Shown here piece by piece: positions 10,294 to 18,842 of a DNA stretch of 64,000 nucleotides; the first letter of the stretch is position 1; each line of letters starts with the position of its first letter. The notes beneath the pieces are model-generated. The model ran no database searches. It saw only the letters and a list, made by a program, of their open reading frames with translations, and was not told where the DNA came from. Position numbers and translations under genes: made by a program. The stretch comes from an uncultured Candidatus Binatia bacterium (GTDB lineage Bacteria > Desulfobacterota > Binatia > UBA9968 > JAJDTQ01), in the NCBI GenBank assembly GCA_958295985.1, contig CATQHV010000001.1, forward strand, positions 61,655 to 125,654. Reading direction: 5' to 3'.

Positions 10294-11265
10294 TGGTGCG
10301 AGCTGTGCGGCGCCGAGGTCAGGGCCCACATGCCGTTCCTTGACGGCACGTCGCTGGGCCCCGTCACGCTGGGCATCATCACGGATCTTTACTCGTACGG
10401 CATCACGGATGCGAACATCTCGGGCTTTCTCGAGTCCGTGTTCGGGTTCAGGATATCCGAATCGGCCGTGGCAAACGCGCGCAGGGCCGTATCGGGCGCA
10501 CCGGACGAGCGGCTTGCCCTCATCAGGCAGGCCTTCCGGAAGTGGGGGTTCGTGTACATGGACTAGACCGGATTCAAGATAGGCATAACCGGCAGGACCG
10601 TCTACGTGTGGGTGGCCACCGTCCCGGACGCGGTCTGGGCGGTGTTCGTGCCGAGCAGGGCGGGGGCCGTCCTGCCAGAACACTTTGGATGACTGCTGGA
10701 CAAACCGGTGGTGGCCGACGGTCTCCGGGCCCACAGGTCGCATTTTCCGCAGATACAGCGGTGCTGGAGGCACATCCTGGCCATGATGGAGGCGGCCGCA
10801 GTCGACGGCGCCGCCGCCGAGGAGTCAAGGTACGACCGGGCCACGGAGTTTTACCGCATGATATGCGGTATCACGTCGCTGTCCCCGTCCACCATGACAC
10901 CTGGCGCGCAGGATCCTCTCCATGATATCGGCGTATCAGGACGGCAGGCTGAAGACGCACCTGCTCAACGCGGTTTACGGCCTGTTTACGGCCTGTTTAC
11001 GCACATGGCGTACGAAGGGATGCTGCCCCAGAACAACCCGGCCGAGCTTGCCATCCGCGACAACGTCGCAAGACACCGCAACATGCGCCACAAGATCACC
11101 ATGCCGGACGGGCGGGAGGAGTTCTTCCGTATCCTCACGTTCGTGGCGACCTGCCGCAAAAACGGCATTTTCGTGTCCGGGGCCGTGGTGGAGATACTAC
11201 GCAATACCCGGTGGGACATGTTCCATCCGGGATCCATATGCAGGGCCCGACTGGTCCGCCTTTGA
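10294..11265 (+). pseudogene. Decayed IS66-like transposase
   Basis: Successive pieces resemble an IS66-type transposase: a CELCG zinc-binding start, a central portion ending in FRKWGFVYMD, and a C-terminal part with NNPAELAIRDNVARHRNMR resembling the C-terminal catalytic region. The frame is broken by a TAG at 10564 and a TGA at 10690. Around 10920-10990 it slips to another frame (MISAYQDGRLKTHLLNAVYG) and returns after a short tandem duplication of GGCCTGTTTAC. It is clearly not functional. A related remnant lies in inverted orientation near 12.6-13.0 kb; the two bracket an AT-rich gene pair. Confidence 0.8.
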
Positions 11266-11511
11266 CCCGTCCGCCTTTGACCCCCCCCCGCCCTCCAGAA
11301 TCCGTGACGAGGCGGCTGCCGTTTATGGATACGATGACATCCGCCTGATCATCCCCGACAGACCCCGTCTTGCCCCTGCTGGCAGTGTTGGCCGTTATCC
11401 GGCACGGGGGGGGGGGGATTGGGTGTATGCAGAAAGTTTGACGGAAGGTTTATTTTTTGTGGATTGGCAACAGATATCGTGGAAATTTCATGGGAATTTG
11501 GCATTTTTACA

Positions 11512-11919
11512 ATGATGTCTGTAATGGTCATAATGTTGGGTATAGTGATAACGTCGCGTTTTATGTACCTGGACAACAGATACGGCAACATAATCAGAAA
11601 GTTTGAAACATTACTGTCTGACTTGAACAGCAAAGATGTGTCGGATTCGGAAACGCCGAATATCGTTTCAGAAGAACGGGTATTACGTCACATGCAGATA
11701 GCCAAGTACCGTACACACAGAAGCGAAAATCGGAATGTTGGAATCAAGGTTGATCTGTTTTCAACAGGGATGATTCTCATACTCGGATTTGTGACCGTAT
11801 TCGGTGTGTTTGAGAACAGCCTCATGATCCTGTCGGTGTTTTTATTCGTCCTGTTCGGGATGCCGTTGGCATATTTCATACACCATGTCAGAATAGTAAA
11901 CAGGATCACGTCAGTCTGA
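11512..11919 (+). CDS. Small membrane protein in AT-rich cargo
   Basis: The product of about 135 residues has an N-terminal transmembrane helix (SVMVIMLGIVITSRFMYL), a charged cytoplasmic-looking middle (about residues 25-80), and two adjacent C-terminal hydrophobic segments (MILILGFVTVFGVF and LMILSVFLFVLFGMPLAYF). I chose the tandem ATG at 11512; an upstream GTG in the same frame at 11419 would add residues that look random. Base composition is markedly more AT-rich than the core genome, suggesting transfer. Its last 9 bases overlap the 3' end of the convergent YwgA-like gene. No family is recognised; an effector role is speculative. Confidence 0.6.
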   Translation: MMSVMVIMLGIVITSRFMYLDNRYGNIIRKFETLLSDLNSKDVSDSETPNIVSEERVLRHMQIAKYRTHRSENRNVGIKVDLFSTGMILILGFVTVFGVFENSLMILSVFLFVLFGMPLAYFIHHVRIVNRITSV

Positions 11920-12354
11920 CAATACGCCTTCCTTTATCCTGCTTTTGATCGTATATGCGGGATATTCCAGATATATCTCCCTGAGCAGTTTGCTGGTGCT
12001 GGTGGCCTGCAGATACCGCACCTTGTCATTGATGTCACTGATCTCCTTTGTATTATCACATAAAACATCCCTCCATATTTTCCGCCCTTTTGGGGTGAAC
12101 TCATACCGGAGATAATTTTTTGGAGGAATCCCTTCGTCTTGTGTTTGTAACAGGTTTCGTTCAACACACGTTTTGATATCCTTTGCTAACCGTTCACTGT
12201 ACGGCCCGTAATAATGGGCTTTCCAGTCATCATAAAAAAACACACCGTATTTACGTTCTATCTTTGATATCTCTTTTCGGTACTGTTTGTGCAACAGAAA
12301 GCCGTATTTTTGCAACCGTGTAACTCCGGCGACTGCGTTGTCGCTTATAATCAT
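11911..12354 (-). CDS. YwgA-like protein (distant Panacea/SocA-like relative)
   Basis: About 147 residues. The region TRLQKYGFLLHK followed by AHYYGPYSERLAKDI matches the LQK...YGPYS pattern of the uncharacterised YwgA family, which I regard as related to the Panacea/DUF4065 antitoxin fold (established by resemblance only). The C-terminal half looks like a winged-helix extension (YEFTPKGRKIWRDVL). The open frame starts at 12465, but the segment before MIISDNAVAG looks non-coding, so I use the ATG at 12354. The gene is AT-rich and converges with, and overlaps by 9 bases, a membrane-protein gene. A second YwgA-like gene at 28127 shows the same tail-to-tail layout with a PIN gene. Confidence 0.65.
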   Translation of the reverse strand: MIISDNAVAGVTRLQKYGFLLHKQYRKEISKIERKYGVFFYDDWKAHYYGPYSERLAKDIKTCVERNLLQTQDEGIPPKNYLRYEFTPKGRKIWRDVLCDNTKEISDINDKVRYLQATSTSKLLREIYLEYPAYTIKSRIKEGVLSD

Positions 12355-12609
12355 CAGCACCCACTCTCCTGGTTGCAATGTCACGATCCCGGCCAACAGA
12401 CACAAAGACGGCAGGCGATTATAAAAATCACACGCAGATGTTTCCGGTATGCACACAACCCCCACCCTGAATCAGTGCATGAAGCAGGCTGGCCAACTAT
12501 CCAAAACCCGACTTTGACGGTCAGGCCGCGATCACAATCTGCGGTTCTTCCGACATCCAGGACACGGTGGAATGCACTCCTGATCCGGCTCATCAAAGAC
12601 ATACCGGTC

Positions 12610-13030
12610 GTTTGCGGCCATCCGGCCGAGATGGAACAGATCTCATTGGGGATTCCTGATCATCTCGATTACCGCCCTGTACGGATGGATGCCGTTTTTA
12701 CGGCAGGTCGCCGTAAACGTAAGCGGGCGGGAGAACACCTCGCGCCCCACCGGGTGTGGTGATATGGTAGCGCACATTCCCCCGTACTGAGACATTGTCC
12801 CATATGGCAAGCTCTGCCGGGTTGTTGTGCAGCGGCATATTCCGGAATGCCAGATACGTGAACATGTACGAATTCCTCAGTGTGCGATCACAAGTCCGTC
12901 TGCGGCAAGGACCGGCCTGGCCGGCACGCGGCGGATCCCGGCCGTCCGGCGCGTATCCGCCCGGCATATCGATACCGGATCCCGACAGATGGACGGTCCT
13001 GAACGCCGGCCGCCACAAACTCTCCAACTG
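12610..13030 (-). pseudogene. IS66-like transposase C-terminal remnant
   Basis: On the minus strand one frame reads NNPAELAIWDNVSVRGNVRY and the next reads TATCRKNGI followed by IEMIRNPQ, a stop, and DLFHLGRM. Together these mirror the C-terminal end of the decayed transposase at 10.3-11.3 kb. At least one frameshift and one stop interrupt it, so it is a fossil. Its orientation is opposite to that of the first remnant. The neighbouring 12.36-12.6 kb stretch holds no credible gene. Confidence 0.7.
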
Positions 13031-13126
13031 GGCGTTTTCTTTTATTTTTTTAGCGCCGGGAATGGCCCGTTTCTGGGTTGCCTGATTTTACCCAGAACCG
13101 GATTCCACTCAAGATAAATACCGCCG

Positions 13127-14083
13127 ATGTTCAGGTACCTCATGTGGGCGATGATGATCGTACTTGCGGTTGCCGCAACGGCGGCGGCGGCCCTACCCGC
13201 CACGGCGTCTTTTGTACAGGCCGGGGATGCGGCGGGCTCCGGCATGCGGGAAAACCTGCTGTTGCCGGCGGCGGCGGCGGCAACTGCGACACCTGCCGAC
13301 GGCTCCCCCCATGACCGGAACGAGAGGGTGTTTGGCGGATGGAACCTGATCGAGAGGGTGTCAACCGCGCGCGTGGACGCCCCGGAACGCATAGAGATAA
13401 CCGGGCGGGCCGATGCGCCGCACACACCGATCGTGCTCAGCGCCAGGATGCCGGACGGCGGCACGGTGCAGCTTGGCGAGGTGCAGCCGCGGCCGGACGG
13501 GACCTTTTCGGCGGACGTGGATCTGCGGGAGGATCACTGGGGCCGGGACGGCTTTTACGTGATCAAGCTGGTGCAACGGGGCATGGACTATGAGGACTGC
13601 ATCCACTTCAAGATGGCCGGCGGCGTGTTCGTCCCGTATCATTCCAGCACCGCCTCCACGGGGGATGAGTTGATCGCCCTCCGGTGGGTGATGGCAGATA
13701 CCGTCACCGTAACACACGCGGACGACGCCGACAACGTGGAGATATCCGGGCGCACCGACATGCCGCAGGTACCGATCACGCTTGGCGCCGCGACGCCGGA
13801 CGGCGGCACGGTGCAGCTTGGCGAGGTGCAGCCGCGGCCGGACGGGACGTTTTCAATCGATGTGGATCTGCGGGGGGACCTCTGGGACCGGGACGGCCTC
13901 CACACGATGGTACTGCGCCAGCAGGGCAGCCCTCCCCACGAGGACCATATCGTGCTTGACGTGGTGGACCGCATGGTGGTTCCGGAGTTTGGAACGGTCG
14001 CGGTGCTGGTCATGGCGGCGGCGGTCCTGTCGGTCCTTGCCATTTCGGCAAGATCCGGAACGCGCCTGTGGAATCCGCTCTGA
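13127..14083 (+). CDS. Secreted two-repeat protein with PEFG-CTERM sorting signal
   Basis: The 318-residue product begins with a signal peptide (MWAMMIVLAVAATAAAALPA), then has two copies of an approximately 95-residue beta-rich module. Each copy carries the near-identical core PDGGTVQLGEVQPRPDGTFS, around nt 13449 and 13797. It ends with VVPEFGTVAVLVMAAAVLSV and a basic tail: the PEFG motif plus hydrophobic helix is the thaumarchaeal PEFG-CTERM signal recognised by an archaeosortase. It is therefore expected to be exported, cleaved and anchored at the cell surface. A TATA-like TAAATA at 13114-13120 would fit a start at the in-frame ATG at 13142 slightly better than 13127. Function unknown. 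Confidence 0.85.
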   Translation: MFRYLMWAMMIVLAVAATAAAALPATASFVQAGDAAGSGMRENLLLPAAAAATATPADGSPHDRNERVFGGWNLIERVSTARVDAPERIEITGRADAPHTPIVLSARMPDGGTVQLGEVQPRPDGTFSADVDLREDHWGRDGFYVIKLVQRGMDYEDCIHFKMAGGVFVPYHSSTASTGDELIALRWVMADTVTVTHADDADNVEISGRTDMPQVPITLGAATPDGGTVQLGEVQPRPDGTFSIDVDLRGDLWDRDGLHTMVLRQQGSPPHEDHIVLDVVDRMVVPEFGTVAVLVMAAAVLSVLAISARSGTRLWNPL

Positions 14084-14454
14084 TTCTGCGGGACACGCGG
14101 CAAACGGCGCGACGCTTTGCGGACAAAAGGAATTCGTTTCCGGATACCGGGGTGCGGGGGTGATCCTCCCGCCGCCGGGATCATGCGGGCCGCATGCCGG
14201 CGCCCTTGCCGCATGTCCGGGTTCCGTCATGCGGCCCCGGTGTGTGGCGCCGCCTTTTTTTTTGGTGGAGAACTAGGTTGTGCGGTAACCCTGCCTAAAA
14301 ACCACCCAGATCGGCCTCTGGACGTGACGCGGGCGTCGGCCGGCGGCTGTTCCCGCCTAGGATCCCACAGGTACGCGTTTTTCGCGACTGCAAACCAACC
14401 ACAAGACAAATTATTTTCACATAGGATCTTAAATAGACAGGCCGAGATCCGCCG

Positions 14455-15915
14455 TTGCCATTGAAAAACGACGGAACCGCCTGTCAACAGACAGTAGCAA
14501 AATCCGGATTTAAGCATGACGGTGACGGATCGCACGGTGCCGGCCGCAAAAACTGCGACGAAAAATACATCGAACGCGGCGCGGCGCTGATCCTGGACGC
14601 CGAGGAGGGCAAAGAGGCGGAGCTGAAAAAGGCCAATCGCCACAAAAACGGCCACCCGTTGGTATACACGGAGTCGTTGATCATGTCTGTTGCACTGGTC
14701 AGGAGCATGCTCGGGATGCCGTACCGGCAGCTTGCGGGCTTTGTGGGGGCCATGCTGGGGCCCGAAAACGTCCCGTCCTACGGCCACCTGCGCGAGCGGA
14801 TCAACAGGCTGGACGTCAAGATCGTGGACAACTTCGTGCTGGCATCATCCAAACCCGGAATGATCAGGCTCGTAGTGGACTCGTCCGGGCTCAGGCAGCA
14901 CAACTGCGGCTCGTGGATAGCGAAAAAGTGGAAGACCAAACGCGGGTTCGTCAAGATCCACTTCCTGATAGACGCGGACACCAAAAAGGTGCTGGGCCTG
15001 AAGGTGACCGACGAGTCCGTGGGCGACCCGACCGTATTCCAGGAGATGTTTGACGACGTCCTAAGGATACTGGGTCCGGTTCCAAAGGGGTTTACGGACA
15101 TGGAGATCGAGGAGAAGGCGAGGATCGGGGCGATCAGGGCAGCCGCCCAGGATGATGTGGACGAGGTGGTGACCGCGGCGATAAGGGAGGCGGCCGGCGA
15201 CATCAAGGTGGAGGTTGCGGGGGCTGTGGCGTCCGTGGGCGTGGAGGTTGCAAAGGGGGCGGCGTCCGTGGGCGTGGAGGTTGCAAAGGGGGCGGCGTCC
15301 GTGGGCGTGGAGGTTGCAAAGGGGGCGGCGTCCGCGGGCGTGGAGGTTGCAAAGGGGGCGGCGTCCGCGGGCGTGGAGATAGCGGGGGCTACGACGGCCG
15401 AAACCGCAAATATGAAACCCCGACAAAACCGCATGCCGTCAAATCCCGCCGCCGTCCGCCGAACCATAAACAAGATAGCAAAGGAGGCGGTATCGGACAT
15501 TTCGCACACCCCGTTTGTGATAGTACTCGGCGACAGGGCATACGCGACGCGCACCATTATAGAAGCGGTCAAAAAGGCCGGATTTGTACCGGGGATCCTG
15601 TTCAAGAAGAACGCCAAAGATGCCGGAGATGACCCCGATGACCCGTGGGACGAGCAGGCGTGCGACCAGCTTGGGGCGGGGGAACAAAACGTCGCCAGCC
15701 TCCCGACAGAGGACAAGGTGGCCAACCGCGAGGAGTGGAAAAAGCTGAACGGGTACGGCAAGAGGTGGATAGTGGAGATTGTATTTGCCTCATTCAAGAG
15801 GATGTTCGGCGAGTCCGTCAGTTCGCTGACCAAGGAAGCCATAATCCAAGAGGTAAGGATCAAGGTGGCAATCTACAACGGGTTGATAGACAAGGAGATG
15901 GCCAGGGCATGCTAG
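14455..15915 (+). CDS. IS5/IS4-type DDE transposase with internal repeat insertion
   Basis: The 486-residue product shows the catalytic triad context of IS4/IS5 enzymes: the first Asp in RLVVDSSGL, the second in VIVLGDRAYATR and the Glu in KRWIVEIVFASFKR. Between the first two catalytic segments there is an unusual insertion of about 100 residues. It contains five tandem copies of an 11-residue VGVEVAKGAAS-type unit encoded by a 33-base repeat, followed by a linker. The rest aligns well with a normal-length enzyme, so the insertion looks recently expanded. It is the only gene of the IS element; the start used is TTG, with further in-frame candidates downstream. Confidence 0.88.
   Translation: MPLKNDGTACQQTVAKSGFKHDGDGSHGAGRKNCDEKYIERGAALILDAEEGKEAELKKANRHKNGHPLVYTESLIMSVALVRSMLGMPYRQLAGFVGAMLGPENVPSYGHLRERINRLDVKIVDNFVLASSKPGMIRLVVDSSGLRQHNCGSWIAKKWKTKRGFVKIHFLIDADTKKVLGLKVTDESVGDPTVFQEMFDDVLRILGPVPKGFTDMEIEEKARIGAIRAAAQDDVDEVVTAAIREAAGDIKVEVAGAVASVGVEVAKGAASVGVEVAKGAASVGVEVAKGAASAGVEVAKGAASAGVEIAGATTAETANMKPRQNRMPSNPAAVRRTINKIAKEAVSDISHTPFVIVLGDRAYATRTIIEAVKKAGFVPGILFKKNAKDAGDDPDDPWDEQACDQLGAGEQNVASLPTEDKVANREEWKKLNGYGKRWIVEIVFASFKRMFGESVSSLTKEAIIQEVRIKVAIYNGLIDKEMARAC
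15208..15393 (+). repeat. 33-bp tandem repeat inside transposase
   Basis: Five full and one partial 33-base units encode V-E-V-A-K-G-A-A-S-x-G. Inner units are almost identical at the DNA level; only the GTG/GCG codon before GGC differs. This indicates recent slippage expansion without loss of frame. Confidence 0.9.
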
Positions 15916-16036
15916 GGAACAGCACGGTGGGACGCGGCAGGGCCCGCCTGATCGGCGCATGCGTTGCGGCGGAGCCTGGTTAGGGGGCCGGATGTGGTGG
16001 AGACTTGGTCGTGCTGTAGGGTTACCGCACAAACTA

Positions 16037-16360
16037 TGGAGAACCCTCCCTGGCGGAATCGGGGCGCAGACGGCCTGGGCGGCCTGCGGCGACATCCGTG
16101 TGGGGGGGGGGGGGAACCGCGGGTGCGACGAACCGACGAACCGACGAACCGCCGATGACGGCCGGAACAGCCGCCTGCGATCAAATCCGCCACGCCGGGG
16201 TTGGGCGGACGGCGCCTGCGGTCCCGCCGGGGCGTTCCCGGGCCGCCGCGCACCCTGTGCCGCCCGGACGTGATGGGGGCCTGCCGCCGGACGCGCCTGC
16301 GGGGCCGCCGCCGATCCTCGGATCCGGTGCGGCCGGGGCAGGACCGCCCGCCGGGTGGTT
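16037..16360. other. Intergenic region with G tract and short tandem repeats
   Basis: No gene seen. It holds a run of G longer than 10 near 16100-16112 and three tandem copies of the 8-base unit CGACGAAC near 16126-16150. The far end is the promoter of the tRNA gene. Confidence 0.6.
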
Positions 16361-16367
16361 TCGATAG

Positions 16368-16377
16368 TTATTTAATA
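16368..16377 (+). promoter_or_regulatory. TATA box of tRNA-Tyr
   Basis: TTATTTAATA lies 24-33 bases before the first base of the tRNA, as expected for an archaeal tRNA promoter. Confidence 0.75.
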
Positions 16378-16400
16378 CAACGGCACGCCCGGAATCCTGT

Positions 16401-16523
16401 CCCAAGCTAGCTCAGCCTGGTAGAGCTTCCGGCTGTAGATGTCGGCCCTGGCTGACCGTAAAGCAGCATATCAGGCATACAGAAACCGGGTTGTCGAAGG
16501 TTCAATTCCTTCGCTTGGGACCA
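16401..16523 (+). tRNA. tRNA-Tyr (GTA) with intron and encoded CCA
   Basis: Acceptor strands CCCAAGC and GCTTGGG pair perfectly, followed by A73 and a genomically encoded CCA. The D arm is GCTC/GAGC, the T arm GAAGG/CCTTC with loop TTCAATT, and the anticodon stem is TCCGG/CCGGG with anticodon GTA at 16435-16437. An intron of about 46 bases (16439-16484) interrupts the anticodon loop after position 37, the canonical site for archaeal splicing endonuclease. Exon 2 starts at 16485. Confidence 0.93.
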
Positions 16524-16549
16524 CAACCTTTTCCTCAGGGACCAACCGG

Positions 16550-16861
16550 TCAAAAGTCCTTTGGAATGTGATCGTTTCCCTTCAGCCACTCGACCTGCGG
16601 CAGGGTGAACCTCCAGACGATGTCCCCGCGCTCGTCGCTGTTGAAGTCCCAGGGCGCGATGATCACAATGTCGTTGTCGCGTATCCAGACCCTTCTTTTC
16701 AGCTTTCCGCGGATCCTTCCGCGGCGGGTGATCCCGTCCGTACATTTTATCATCACGTTCTCCCCGCCCAGCATCTTGAGCACCCTGCCGAACATTTCGC
16801 CCTCCTCCGGCAGTCTGATCTCCTTCAGCTCGCTCTCGTTTTTTACCTGGCGCTTGCCCAT
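16550..16861 (-). CDS. eif1A: Translation initiation factor aIF1A
   Basis: The 103-residue product is a full-length aIF1A: a basic N-terminal tail (MGKRQVKNESELKEIRLP), an OB-fold core with EMFGRVLKMLGGENVMIKCTD-type strands and RGRIRGKLKRRVWIRDNDIV, and a short C-terminal helix. It binds the A site of the small subunit and promotes initiation scanning and subunit joining. The frame opens earlier, but the TATA box overlaps that region. The ATG at 16861 lies 20-28 bases downstream of TATA and gives the normal length. It is divergent from the Cys-cluster gene, the TATA palindrome lying between the two. Confidence 0.96.
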   Translation of the reverse strand: MGKRQVKNESELKEIRLPEEGEMFGRVLKMLGGENVMIKCTDGITRRGRIRGKLKRRVWIRDNDIVIIAPWDFNSDERGDIVWRFTLPQVEWLKGNDHIPKDF

Positions 16862-16880
16862 GCGCGTTTTTTCGTTCCAC

Positions 16881-16889
16881 ATTATATAA
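16881..16889 (-). promoter_or_regulatory. Palindromic TATA box between aIF1A and Cys-cluster genes
   Basis: ATTATATAA reads as a good TATA element on both strands, so it could serve both divergent genes. On the minus strand its spacing selects the ATG at 16861. Confidence 0.65.
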
Positions 16890-16953
16890 CTGTGGGGATG
16901 TGCCGCCGAAACCACACGCTGTGCCGCCGAAGCAAAACATCCAAAGGGGTTTT

Positions 16954-17550
16954 ATGCCGACGGGCCGGAAGGAAACCGTGGAGTTTCACTGTGTGCGGGA
17001 CTGCTCCCAGTGCTGTATCGAGCGGGAGTATTTCCCGTCAAAGGAGTTCGGAAAGATAGGCGTCCTGCTGCTCCCCGGGGAGAGGGCCCGCATGGAGGAG
17101 CTTGCAAGAAAAAAGGGAGTACGCGTAAGGATCCTGCCGAGGGTGGGCGTCTCCGGTACGGACGCCGGCGGGCCGACCCGCATCCTGGCCTATCAGATGA
17201 TGGGAAGGGAGGCGGACGGAAACGTCTGCCCGTTTCTGGACACCGGATCGGAGGGGAGGGCCGAGCACGGCGGCTACCTGTGCGGGATATACGGGGACCG
17301 GCCGCTGGCGTGCTCCGCATACCCTCTTGTCGGGACGGATCCCCCCGCACTGGATGACAAATGCAAGTTCTGCAGGGAGTTCGGCGGGGCGGACAAAAAC
17401 CTGGACTCGGAGGAGGAGTCGCTGATCAGGATCAAGTCGGGGATGGACACGGATCAGCCCGTGGTCTGGAGGTATGCCACCGGGGTGGGGGAGGCCGGGG
17501 ACATGCACCTAGTCCGCACCGGCTGGATGCGGGATCCGCAACATTCGTAG
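16954..17550 (+). CDS. YkgJ-type cysteine-cluster protein
   Basis: The 198-residue product contains the Cys arrangement of the YkgJ/CxxCxxCC family: RDCSQCC near the N-terminus, then CPFL, YLCGIYGDRPLACSAYP, and CKFCREF. Such cysteines likely bind zinc or an Fe-S cluster, and the family is of unknown or poorly defined function. I chose the ATG at 16954; the earlier GTG at 16900 adds residues of no recognisable character. It may share the palindromic TATA with aIF1A. No operon partner follows; a G-rich spacer separates it from the convergent dehydrogenase gene. Confidence 0.8.
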   Translation: MPTGRKETVEFHCVRDCSQCCIEREYFPSKEFGKIGVLLLPGERARMEELARKKGVRVRILPRVGVSGTDAGGPTRILAYQMMGREADGNVCPFLDTGSEGRAEHGGYLCGIYGDRPLACSAYPLVGTDPPALDDKCKFCREFGGADKNLDSEEESLIRIKSGMDTDQPVVWRYATGVGEAGDMHLVRTGWMRDPQHS

Positions 17551-17696
17551 GGCCGCGCCCGCCGGCGGGACTGCCGGTGCGGCAGGTTGCGGCAGGGCGG
17601 GACCCGGACCCGTCGGGGGGGGGGGATTGCCTGCAACCCGTCCTGCGCCGCGTCAGCGGGCGGACCCGCCGCAATCTTGGCCGCCGGCCATGACCG

Positions 17697-18749
17697 CTAG
17701 GGGTTGATGACCGCCCTTCCGACGATCCTCCGCTCCCTGAGATCATCGAGGGCGGCGTTGGCCTCGCCTAGCGGGTAGCGCTTGGACACGATCGGGCTGA
17801 TCCTTCCCTGCCTGGCAAGCTCCAGCAGCTCCACCAGATCGCCGTAGCTTCCGGTGTATGCGCCCTGGATGGTTATGGCCTTTAGCGGGACCGTGACCAG
17901 GGACAGCTCGACCGAACCCCCGAACAGGCCGACGAGCACGAGGTTTCCGCGCTTTCTGAGCACGGATAGGCCCAGCTTTGCGGTGGCGGGCGCGTTGACA
18001 AAGTCGATCACGCTGTCCGCGCCTGTACCGTTGCAGATCGAGATGATCCTCCGGTCCGTCCGGGGATCCTTGGAGTTCAGGGTAAAGTCGGCCCCCAGCT
18101 CCCCGGCGGTCCGGAGCTTTGCGTCATCGAGGTCCACACATACGACCTTGGCCCCGGTGACCGCCTTGGCTATCTGCACGCCCATCAGCCCCAGCCCCCC
18201 CGCGCCCACGACAACTATGAACTCGGGCGAGTTTGCGTTGGCCTTTTTGACCGCGGTGTACGCGGTCAGGCCGGAGCATGCCAGCGATGCGGCCCCCTCG
18301 GGGTCGACACCGGACACCCCGACAAGGTGCCTGTGGCTCGGGACCAGCACGTATTCGGCGTATCCGCCGTCCTGGAAGACGCCCAGCGACCTGGGTGTAT
18401 CGCACAGGTTTTCGTTCCCGTTTCCGCACGCGACGCACCGGCCGCACCCGACCCACGGGTAGACCAGGACCTGGTCCCCGGCGGATACCCCCTCCGCGTC
18501 GGGGCCCGCCTCGTGGACCGTGCCCACGATCTCGTGTCCGGGGGTGACCGGATACCTCACGCCCCTGTCGGTCACCTTCATGAACGTGCCGTCGCCCAGA
18601 TCGTATCCGCCCTCCCACAGGTGGAGATCGCTGTGGCACACGCCCACCGCCTTTACTTTGACGAGAACCTGGGATCCGGACGGGCTGGGCATCCGGACAT
18701 CCTCTATCCTGAGCGGCGCCCCAGGCTCTGTGATTCTGGCCGCCTTCAT
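17697..18749 (-). CDS. Zinc-dependent alcohol dehydrogenase (MDR family)
   Basis: The 350-residue product has the medium-chain dehydrogenase layout: a GroES-like catalytic domain with the catalytic-zinc motifs GVCHSDLH and GHE, a structural zinc site CGRCVACGNGNENLC, and a Rossmann domain with VVGAGGLGLMG. It oxidises alcohols or reduces aldehydes with NAD(P)H. In thaumarchaea, enzymes of this type are candidates for the malonic or succinic semialdehyde reductase steps of the 3-hydroxypropionate/4-hydroxybutyrate cycle; that assignment is inference. A TATA box near 18769-18777 lies 20-28 bases before the ATG. Divergent from scpA. Confidence 0.92.
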   Translation of the reverse strand: MKAARITEPGAPLRIEDVRMPSPSGSQVLVKVKAVGVCHSDLHLWEGGYDLGDGTFMKVTDRGVRYPVTPGHEIVGTVHEAGPDAEGVSAGDQVLVYPWVGCGRCVACGNGNENLCDTPRSLGVFQDGGYAEYVLVPSHRHLVGVSGVDPEGAASLACSGLTAYTAVKKANANSPEFIVVVGAGGLGLMGVQIAKAVTGAKVVCVDLDDAKLRTAGELGADFTLNSKDPRTDRRIISICNGTGADSVIDFVNAPATAKLGLSVLRKRGNLVLVGLFGGSVELSLVTVPLKAITIQGAYTGSYGDLVELLELARQGRISPIVSKRYPLGEANAALDDLRERRIVGRAVINP

Positions 18750-18842
18750 GGCTCAGAACGCCGCCGTCACAATATAAGTTGACTGGAAGGGATGAAAAGT
18801 TAGATCACCTAGATATTATTGTACGCCGTGGAAAAATCTCGT

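Larger units (their letters stand above)
14276..16033 (+). mobile_element. IS5-like insertion sequence
   Basis: The element carries one DDE transposase gene and is bounded by imperfect inverted ends: the left end reads GGTTGTGCGGTAACCCTG, and the right end is its reverse complement with two mismatches (near 16016-16033). CTA is present immediately outside both ends (14273-14275 and 16034-16036), consistent with a 3-base target duplication. Length is about 1.76 kb. The transposase frame is intact, so the copy may be active. Confidence 0.85.

Noticed and set aside
10189..10773. N-terminal extension of the 202-residue hypothetical gene
   Set aside because: Antisense to a decayed transposase and lying upstream of a TATA box that fits the start at 10188.
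15208..15393. Possible CRISPR array (regular 33-base units)
   Set aside because: Units are contiguous without spacers and lie in frame inside a transposase gene.
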